Source: an uncultured Muribaculaceae bacterium (lineage in GTDB: Bacteria > Bacteroidota > Bacteroidia > Bacteroidales > Muribaculaceae). From it: DNA of 30,298 nt. Under the pieces are notes generated by a model. It worked only from the letters and a program-made list of their open reading frames with translations. It did not search any database and was not told where the DNA came from. Each line of letters opens with the position of its first letter. Positions within the stretch are counted from its first letter, which is position 1. The stretch lies in assembly GCA_910587915.1 (NCBI GenBank), contig CAJUOB010000030.1:1-30298 (forward strand), in the 5' to 3' direction. The translations under genes and the position numbers were made by a program. This document shows, one piece after another, positions 25,043 through 30,298 of this stretch.

Positions 25043-26335
25043 ATGAAATTTACGGTTATACTTGCCACTGCATGCGCGGTGTCGGTGCAGGCGGCCTCGG
25101 CTTCGACATGGAGTCTCGACAGCTGTGTGAACTATGCCATAGCCCATAATATAACGGTGCGGTCGCAGTTGCTGCAGGAAGAGAACGGCCGCCTCGGCGT
25201 GACCGAGGCCAAGGACAGGTTTCTGCCGAACATAGGAGGATATGCCAATCAGGGCTTCAGTTTCGGACGCGGCCTGACAGCCGAAAATACCTATGCGAAC
25301 CGAAATACGTCGTCGTTCTCGGTGGGTGCCAATCTGTCGTTGCCTATCTTTCAGGGTTTGGCCGGAGTGAGACGTCTCGACTATGCCAAGACATCGCTCA
25401 AGGCGCTTCTGGAGCAAACCGAAGCTGCCAAGGATGATGTGACTCTCAATGTGATAACACAATATCTGCAGGCCTTGTATGCAGGGGAAATGCTGCAGGT
25501 TGCCCGAGAGAGGCTGAATATATCCACTGCCGAGCTGGCGCGTCGGCAGGCACTTCTTGAAGCCGGGAAAATTCCGGAACTCGACATATATGAGGCCCGC
25601 TCGCAGGTGAGCCAGGATGAACTGAATCTGGTGAACTGTACCAACGACAGCATTCTATCGCTTCTCGATCTGGCCCAGATGCTTAACCTGCCCGACGCCG
25701 ACGGATTTGCCATAGAGCCTCTGCCTGATACCGACATGCCGCTGCTGTCGCCCGAGGAAGTATGGGCTAACGCCATGCAGCGCAATCATTCCCTCAGGGC
25801 CGGTGTGCTTGAGACTGAGGCTGCCGAGAAGAATGTGTCGCTGGCCAAGACGGGATATATACCTACGGTTTCATTTAGTGCCGGACTGGGAACGAATTAC
25901 TATAAGACATCGGGCTATGTCAACGAGGGTTTCGGTGCCCAGATGAGGCACAATTTTGCAAAGCAGATAGGATTTTCGCTCTCGTTGCCTATTTTCGACG
26001 CTTTCTCGACTCGTAATAGTGTTCGACGGGCACGCGTTCAGGCGCACAATGCGCAGTTGCAGCTCGATGACCGACGTCAGCGGCTGTATAAGGCCATTGT
26101 CCAGGCTTATACACAGGCGCGTGCGGCCCATACCAAGCGCGATGCGGCAGAAGTGGCGGTGGAAAGCAGTCGTGCGGCCTTCGATGCAATGAGGGTTAAG
26201 TTCGACAATGGCCGGGCTACTCCGACGGAGTTCGAGAAAACACGCTCGGACTACACGACGTCGTTGGCCCAGGCCGTGCAGGCAAAGTACGAGGCTATAC
26301 TTCGCACCCGTATCCTGCTATTTTACAATAAATGA
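25043..26335 (+). CDS. TolC-family outer-membrane channel of the ABC system
   Basis: A 430-residue outer-membrane efflux protein. The signal peptide ends near residue 20. It has the two repeated helical halves, for example L-D-S-C-V-N-Y-A-I-A-H-N near the N-terminus and an E-K-T-R-S-D-Y segment late. It follows the adaptor by four bases and closes the operon. Its stop is only five bases from the stop of the convergent gene at 26341, and no terminator is visible between them. Confidence 0.93.
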   Translation: MKFTVILATACAVSVQAASASTWSLDSCVNYAIAHNITVRSQLLQEENGRLGVTEAKDRFLPNIGGYANQGFSFGRGLTAENTYANRNTSSFSVGANLSLPIFQGLAGVRRLDYAKTSLKALLEQTEAAKDDVTLNVITQYLQALYAGEMLQVARERLNISTAELARRQALLEAGKIPELDIYEARSQVSQDELNLVNCTNDSILSLLDLAQMLNLPDADGFAIEPLPDTDMPLLSPEEVWANAMQRNHSLRAGVLETEAAEKNVSLAKTGYIPTVSFSAGLGTNYYKTSGYVNEGFGAQMRHNFAKQIGFSLSLPIFDAFSTRNSVRRARVQAHNAQLQLDDRRQRLYKAIVQAYTQARAAHTKRDAAEVAVESSRAAFDAMRVKFDNGRATPTEFEKTRSDYTTSLAQAVQAKYEAILRTRILLFYNK

Positions 26336-26340
26336 GCAAT

Positions 26341-26844
26341 TCATCCGACTGTGAACAGCGATTGCAGACTCAGCAGCTGTTTGTGGTCGGGGTGGATGAG
26401 GAACAGCAGCTCCCGGGCTAATACCTCGGGGGCTGTTTTATCTGCATGGCCGGATAGGCGGATGCGTCTGGAGTCGCTCGGGGCGCAGTTGCAAAGGTCG
26501 ACAATATATTCGGGGGCTGCTCCGATGCGGCTGAAATCTGCAAGGAGCCGTTCGTATGTGCAGGAGTCGGGGTAGAGTCTTGCTCCGGTCTTCTGGGCAA
26601 GGGCTGAGGCTTCCTTGCCACCGGCCGAACAGCATAGGGCTACGTTGAGCCCGGCGGCCCGTAGCGCTTCCACATATGGCTGCGCCTGCGGGGCGCTGAG
26701 CGCGAAAACGGCTATTTTCATAGTGGGGTAGAGCAGGTGCAGACCGGGTTGTAGAGAGCCGCTCCGGAGTGGAGTTGTGGTATATGAGGTTGGCTTGCCG
26801 CTCCGGTGCTCCTCCATCTTGCGTTCGAGATAATTATCGGCCAT
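26341..26844 (-). CDS. Small protein of unknown function with a Rossmann-like half
   Basis: A 167-residue protein I do not recognise. It opens M-A-D-N-Y-L-E-R-K-M-E-E-H, a lysine-and-glutamate-rich helix. After a Ser/Thr-rich linker, M-K-I-A-V-F-A-L-S begins a beta-alpha pattern reminiscent of the start of a short-chain dehydrogenase, but without a clear glycine-rich motif or Tyr-x-x-x-Lys. I used the ATG at 26844 because a TATTTTTG promoter box lies 28 bases upstream; the frame to 26946 would start before it. It is convergent with the TolC-like gene. Confidence 0.6.
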   Translation of the reverse strand: MADNYLERKMEEHRSGKPTSYTTTPLRSGSLQPGLHLLYPTMKIAVFALSAPQAQPYVEALRAAGLNVALCCSAGGKEASALAQKTGARLYPDSCTYERLLADFSRIGAAPEYIVDLCNCAPSDSRRIRLSGHADKTAPEVLARELLFLIHPDHKQLLSLQSLFTVG

Positions 26845-26871
26845 TAGAGGTGTTTTTTTAATTTCGTGCGG

Positions 26872-26879
26872 CAAAAATA
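26872..26879 (-). promoter_or_regulatory. -7 promoter box of the small gene at 26341-26844
   Basis: TATTTTTG on the minus strand fits TAnnTTTG and gives a leader of about 20 bases. No clear -33 element was found. Confidence 0.5.
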
Positions 26880-26963
26880 CGTAAAAATCCTTTCTCGACA
26901 GTACTTCGCAGAGTCGAGAACCGGATGGCGAGGGGGATTTCATCACATACCGCTCAATTTACT

Positions 26964-27557
26964 CTAATGCCATCCTAAAGCTATGAACAGGATGCCGAGG
27001 AGAACCGGTGGGACGATGAACGACAGAGCTAAGTATATGTAGTGGCGGAGATGCTTGTGGTAGTTTTTGCGTGACAATGTGCTGTTAAAGCAGCATGTAT
27101 CGGGCTTGAATTGATTTATAATCTGTGCTATCTTGTGTCGGCAAGCGTAGCGGTCGGTAAGGTAAATATGCTGTATTTTATCCGGCTCGGTACTTATGAT
27201 GGTGATGAAATATCCCATCGGAGGCCGCCCGTAATAGTCTAAAGACCAATCCAGGTAAATTTCTTTGGCCTGACTCCATTCGACATGTCTCGTTGTGGTT
27301 TCAAAAAAGAACCTTACTGTGTTATGCAGCCCATCTTTGTCGATAACGAGTTTTTCGGGTTTCTTTATGCGGATATAGGTGAGGAAGAACGCGATCTGCG
27401 AACCGAAGCAAATCCACAGGCTTCCGAATACGATGTTTTTCAAAGATGGTTCGTCCGCGATCTTGCATATTGATAGGACTATTGCTGCTATGAGGAGTCC
27501 TATGAAAAATATGGGCCCTTCTTGGCGCTCGTGGAATGTGTGGTGCGTCGGGGCCAT
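26964..27557 (-). CDS. Small membrane protein of unknown function behind the radical SAM gene
   Basis: A 197-residue protein with hydrophobic helices at about 17-35, 43-62 and 173-193 around a soluble middle. The middle (L-V-I-D-K-D-G-L, V-E-W-S-Q-A-K-E-I-Y-L) looks like a PH-like or membrane-associated beta domain of small bacterial membrane proteins. Starts three bases after the radical SAM stop, so it is likely co-transcribed with the rSAM/lipoprotein genes. A role in that system is possible but unsupported by homology I can see. Confidence 0.72.
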   Translation of the reverse strand: MAPTHHTFHERQEGPIFFIGLLIAAIVLSICKIADEPSLKNIVFGSLWICFGSQIAFFLTYIRIKKPEKLVIDKDGLHNTVRFFFETTTRHVEWSQAKEIYLDWSLDYYGRPPMGYFITIISTEPDKIQHIYLTDRYACRHKIAQIINQFKPDTCCFNSTLSRKNYHKHLRHYIYLALSFIVPPVLLGILFIALGWH

Positions 27558-27560
27558 ATG

Positions 27561-28631
27561 TTATTTCAGTGCGGAATGGTAGTAGCAGTGCTTCATTGAG
27601 CCGTCGGCTTCGCGGAGATGGAAACCGTTGCCTTCGCAGTATCGGAACATCCGGCAGTCGGAGCATATGCCGGTTTTCATCCACTGCCGGTTGCGGAATT
27701 GTTGGTAGCGGTTTTTCCATACATCCCAGAAGTCGTCGGTGTATATGTTGCCCTGTGCGTAGTTGGCGCGTATACTGGGACATGCGCTTATGCCGCCGTC
27801 GATGAGAATGGAACCTACGGTGATGCCGGCGTTGCAACGGTAGAAATTGCTCCGGACCTCGCCTTCATAGTTTCCGAGGAAACCCTCGCAGCAGTAAGAT
27901 GGGATGATGCCACCGGTTGAGCGTCGGGTCTTTATATAGTCCATTAGCTGTGTGAACTGTGCTTTCGACAGGGAGAATTCGGGGTAGAGGCGAGCCCGGC
28001 CCGAGGGGAAGATGGTGAACAGGCGCCAGCGTTTCACGCCACGGCTTTCGAGGCTTGCGGCGATGGCATTGAGTTTGTCGATGTTGCGTTGGTTCACGCA
28101 TGTTACGACATCGAAATTTATGTCGGGAGTGGTTGCTGCCATGGCGATAGCCTTGAGTGCACGGGCGTGGGAATGTGGATTGCCACGGAGCCAGTTATGG
28201 TCGGCTTCGTCGCCATCGAGGCTTATCGTCAGGTTGTGTATTCCGGCCGCTCTGAGCGACGCAAAGCGCTCGGGTGTGAGCAGGAGGCCGTTGGTGACAA
28301 TTCCCCATGGTAGTTCGCGACGGTACAGCGCGAGGCCGATTTCCTCGAGATCTCGGCGCACGAGAGGTTCGCCGCCGGTGATAACTATGTTCAGTCGGTG
28401 GCGGTCGACGTGCGGCAGAATGCTGTCGACTGCACGCAGGAAGTCTTCAGCCGGCATGTCGGGATGTGTTGACGACACCTTGCAGTCGCTGCCGCAGTGC
28501 CGGCAACTTAGATTGCACCGCTGGGTGCACTCCCAGAATAGTTGGCGGAGAGGGTGCTCCCGGCAGTCGATGTGGCGCAATTGCCGTTCGATTTCGAGCC
28601 CGAGACGCTGGCGCAGTGATAGGCGGCTCAT
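27561..28631 (-). CDS. Radical SAM/SPASM enzyme of the rSAM/lipoprotein system
   Basis: A 356-residue peptide-modifying radical SAM enzyme. The iron-sulfur motif is C39-x3-C43-x2-C46, and I-T-G-G-E-P-L follows for SAM binding. A cysteine-rich SPASM-like tail (C-C-E-G-F-L-G, C-N-A-G, A-C-P-S, C-S-D-C, Y-C-E-G) binds auxiliary clusters. It resembles a Bacteroidetes family paired with small lipoproteins. The ATG at 28631 overlaps the stop of the adjacent lipoprotein gene by four bases; the longer frame to 28703 reads into that gene. The probable substrate is one or both neighbouring lipoproteins. The chemistry is unknown. Confidence 0.88.
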   Translation of the reverse strand: MSRLSLRQRLGLEIERQLRHIDCREHPLRQLFWECTQRCNLSCRHCGSDCKVSSTHPDMPAEDFLRAVDSILPHVDRHRLNIVITGGEPLVRRDLEEIGLALYRRELPWGIVTNGLLLTPERFASLRAAGIHNLTISLDGDEADHNWLRGNPHSHARALKAIAMAATTPDINFDVVTCVNQRNIDKLNAIAASLESRGVKRWRLFTIFPSGRARLYPEFSLSKAQFTQLMDYIKTRRSTGGIIPSYCCEGFLGNYEGEVRSNFYRCNAGITVGSILIDGGISACPSIRANYAQGNIYTDDFWDVWKNRYQQFRNRQWMKTGICSDCRMFRYCEGNGFHLREADGSMKHCYYHSALK

Positions 28632-29098
28632 TCGTCGGTGCTGTGCGATGGTTTGTCTTTGAGCTTGAAATCGACGTCTGCTTTGGCTGTGCCTTGATTC
28701 CACATTCCAGTTCCGCCTTCTAACTTGACTTCGATTTCAGTGGAGTCTGCCTCGAGAGTGTCGCCTTTAGGATGGCATACAACGCGGATTTTTGAGGTTG
28801 GCCATCCACTGGCTAAGAGTGAGTATTTTCCTTCGCTATCGGTTTTGATGCCGGGGTACAGTGTGCTGATGCCGTCTTTAGAGATGCTTCTCAATATGAT
28901 TGTGGCATCTGCTACAGGAGTGTCGTTCTTATCGGTCACACTTCCTTTTATCTCGTAGTGGCCTGTCGGTGTGCCGTACATGCATTGTATGTTGTTGTCA
29001 TCGTCATTGTCGGAACATGCGGTGAATCCGAGGAAAGCGAGCATTCCCGACAGCAGACTTGCGATAATGCGGGTTAGCCGTGAAGAAAGTATTGCCAT
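28628..29098 (-). CDS. Radical-SAM-associated putative lipoprotein, copy 1
   Basis: A 156-residue lipoprotein. The signal ends G-F-T-A-C with Cys28. An acidic spacer leads to a second cysteine (Cys39) and the motif M40-Y-G-T-P-T-G-H-Y-E-I-K-G. The rest, with V-T-D-K-N-D-T-P-V-A-D-A-T-I-I-L, resembles a carboxypeptidase-regulatory or transthyretin-like beta fold. It overlaps the radical SAM gene by four bases and shares most of its plan with copy 2, 18 bases upstream. Likely exposed at the cell surface or periplasm and probably the enzyme's substrate. Confidence 0.85.
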   Translation of the reverse strand: MAILSSRLTRIIASLLSGMLAFLGFTACSDNDDDNNIQCMYGTPTGHYEIKGSVTDKNDTPVADATIILRSISKDGISTLYPGIKTDSEGKYSLLASGWPTSKIRVVCHPKGDTLEADSTEIEVKLEGGTGMWNQGTAKADVDFKLKDKPSHSTDE

Positions 29099-29116
29099 AG
29101 TATTGGTGTTTTATTG

Positions 29117-29560
29117 TTATTCTGCCGTGTTTTTTTCTTTCAAGGTAAAGTCGACCGTTGTTTTTGCAGTGCCATAGTCCCACTCGCCCTTAGCACCTTC
29201 TAACTTCACGTTGATTTCGGTTGAGTCCGGCTCGAGGGTTTCTTCCATGGGATGGCAGACGACACGGAGTTCGCGAGATGGCCAGCCGCTGGCTTTGAGA
29301 GTGTAGTCGCCATTGTTGTCGGTTGTGGCACCCGGATATAGTGTGCTGATATTGTTCTTATCGAGAGTTCTTACAATAATTTCGGCGTCTTTCACGGGCG
29401 CGCCGTTAGGATCGGTGACGGTGCCTTTTATCTCATAATGGCCGACGGGCGTACCATACATGTCGGGTTGGTCGCCGCACGATGAGAAACCGAGTATAGA
29501 CAGTGCTCCGGCGAGCGATGTCTGTATAAATCGGGATAGTATAATGGCGCTTTTTTTCAT
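29117..29560 (-). CDS. Radical-SAM-associated putative lipoprotein, copy 2
   Basis: A 147-residue paralogue of copy 1. The signal ends G-F-S-S-C with Cys28, and M34-Y-G-T-P-V-G-H-Y-E-I-K-G starts six residues later, without the extra cysteine of copy 1. A similar beta domain follows (V-T-D-P-N-G-A-P-V-K-D-A-E-I-I-V). I chose the ATG at 29560: it gives M-K-K as the start and places Cys at 28 exactly as in copy 1, whereas the ATG at 29578 would precede it by six residues and falls next to the promoter box. First gene of the operon. Confidence 0.84.
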   Translation of the reverse strand: MKKSAIILSRFIQTSLAGALSILGFSSCGDQPDMYGTPVGHYEIKGTVTDPNGAPVKDAEIIVRTLDKNNISTLYPGATTDNNGDYTLKASGWPSRELRVVCHPMEETLEPDSTEINVKLEGAKGEWDYGTAKTTVDFTLKEKNTAE

Positions 29561-29575
29561 GGATTGACTTTTGTG

Positions 29576-29583
29576 CAAAAATA
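29576..29583 (-). promoter_or_regulatory. -7 promoter box of the rSAM/lipoprotein operon
   Basis: TATTTTTG on the minus strand fits TAnnTTTG and lies about 15 bases before the chosen lipoprotein ATG, giving a very short leader. The -33 element is not evident. Confidence 0.45.
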
Positions 29584-29794
29584 TGTAGAATTTACTAATC
29601 GGGCATCATTCAAGGTGCTTTTTTATTTATAATGAGATAGAAAGATGTCCAAAATTGCATGGTGATTTGTGTGTTAACAATATTTAACCATAGATAAATC
29701 TATCTTTTTGCAAGAGGATGGATATTTGCCGGGCTGAAGGTGATAATGGAGATTGAGAACCGTGAATTTTTTTATCGTGAAATGTGCTAAAATG

Positions 29795-29826
29795 TTTGGT
29801 AGTTAGCGAAATAATTAGTAATTTTG
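29795..29826 (+). promoter_or_regulatory. rpsL promoter
   Basis: TTTG (29795-29798), 20 bases, then TAATTTTG (29819-29826), an excellent fit to the Bacteroidetes promoter. It leaves a leader of about 165 bases before the rpsL ATG, long enough for autoregulation by a ribosomal protein. Confidence 0.75.
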
Positions 29827-29997
29827 CGGCGTTGAAGAGCATGCATACATGTCGCTCCATTGCTAATCTATTGAGAGATAATGCGATGGGCGGTGTTGTA
29901 GGCGTGTGAATTCTGCGGAGTTTTCTGCGGTCTTCGACACAAAAACGAGAAAACGAACAAAAGAAATACTATAAAGTAATAACACAAACAAACTAAG

Positions 29998-30298
29998 ATG
30001 CCCAGTATTCAGCAGTTAGTACGCAAAGGACGCGTTCGTCTGGAAGACAAGAGCAAGAGCCCCGCTCTCGACTCGTGCCCCCAGCGTCGTGGCGTATGTG
30101 TGCGTGTGTACACCACCACTCCTAAGAAACCTAATTCGGCAATGCGTAAGGTTGCCCGTGTCCGTCTCACCAATGGCAAGGAAGTCAATTCCTATATCCC
30201 CGGTGAAGGCCACAACCTTCAGGAACACTCGATTGTGCTCGTTCGCGGCGGCCGTGTAAAGGACCTTCCCGGTGTACGCTATCACATCGTTCGCGGCA
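29998..30298 (+). CDS. rpsL: 30S ribosomal protein S12 (partial, runs off the window)
   Basis: The first 100 codons of S12, with no stop because the window ends. The start M-P-S-I-Q-Q-L-V-R-K-G-R, C-P-Q-R-R-G-V-C, P-K-K-P-N-S-A-M-R-K and G-E-G-H-N-L-Q-E-H-S are the family's most conserved segments. Lys43 and Lys88, the sites where streptomycin-resistance changes usually occur, are both wild-type. No Shine-Dalgarno sequence precedes the ATG; the upstream leader is AAC/ACA-rich. It is probably the first gene of the rpsL-rpsG-fusA operon, which would continue past the end. Confidence 0.97.
   Translation, partial: MPSIQQLVRKGRVRLEDKSKSPALDSCPQRRGVCVRVYTTTPKKPNSAMRKVARVRLTNGKEVNSYIPGEGHNLQEHSIVLVRGGRVKDLPGVRYHIVRG

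Larger units (their letters stand above)
29561..29997. other. Divergent intergenic region of the rSAM/lipoprotein operon and rpsL
   Basis: A 437-base AT-rich stretch without a gene. It holds the promoter box of the lipoprotein operon at its left end and the rpsL promoter near 29795-29826 with a long leader. A small inverted repeat, ATAGAT-AA-ATCTAT (29690-29703) with CTTTTTG behind it, lies between them; its role is unclear. I found no tRNA or other RNA gene. Confidence 0.7.

Noticed and set aside
25004..25462. Minus-strand open frame over the adaptor/TolC junction
   Set aside because: Antisense to two clear genes, no domain.
29690..29709. Terminator at the small inverted repeat in the rpsL upstream region
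   Set aside because: Six-base stem with a two-base loop is too tight to form a normal hairpin, and no gene precedes it on that strand.
30016..30285. 89-residue minus-strand frame at the right edge
   Set aside because: Antisense of rpsL, whose plus-strand reading is unmistakable S12.

Overview
The window reads as a chromosomal segment of a member of the Bacteroidales, most likely a gut Muribaculaceae-type organism. The reasons are the repeated TAnnTTTG (-7) promoter boxes with TTTG-like -33 elements, the lack of Shine-Dalgarno sequences at confidently placed starts, a secreted M6 protease with a type IX-secretion-like C-terminal domain, a PG0541-type P-II-like protein behind an RND pump, and a radical SAM/lipoprotein pair of a kind confined to Bacteroidetes. 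The lineage is inferred from content, not from a phylogeny. Almost all the sequence is coding and gene families are ordinary chromosomal ones. I saw no transposase, integrase, tRNA or CRISPR array.

Layout. (1) 27-3799 (+): a secreted multidomain M6 metalloprotease and an OmpA-type lipoprotein, each followed by a hairpin. (2) 3948-9951 (-): an inositol-lipid locus. It holds myo-inositol-1-phosphate synthase and, upstream of it, a six-gene operon whose genes all overlap by 4 or 1 bases: ATP-grasp protein, PgpA-like phosphatase, GtrA membrane protein, CDP-alcohol phosphatidyltransferase, Aur1/PAP2-type inositol-phosphoceramide synthase and PlsC-type acyltransferase. Together they can be read as: glucose-6-phosphate to inositol-phosphate, to phosphatidylinositol-phosphate, to phosphatidylinositol, to an inositol sphingolipid. 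The ATP-grasp, GtrA and acyltransferase proteins are the unexplained additions. (3) 10035-16218 (-): an RND tripartite efflux operon (TolC, adaptor, RND permease, P-II-like small protein). It is interrupted by an AT-rich repeat block and has a perfect GC-rich palindrome after the RND gene. (4) 16345-18201 (-): a large TlpA-like thioredoxin lipoprotein. (5) 18347-20640 (-): a BlaI-type repressor and an M56 sensor protease that carries two TonB C-terminal domains and a receptor-plug-like tail.

(6) 20788-26335 (+), divergent from the repressor: a MacAB-TolC-like operon (ATPase, two FtsX/MacB permeases, adaptor, outer-membrane channel). (7) 26341-29560 (-): a small unrecognised gene, then an operon read right to left as two paralogous lipoproteins, a radical SAM/SPASM enzyme and a small membrane protein. 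The lipoproteins share an M-Y-G-T-P motif just behind the lipidated cysteine, and this looks like an uncharacterised post-translational modification system. (8) 29998-end (+): the start of rpsL (ribosomal protein S12) behind a good promoter and a long leader.

The most interesting parts are the radical SAM/lipoprotein system, the ATP-grasp protein in the inositol-lipid operon, and the M56-TonB-TonB-plug sensor.
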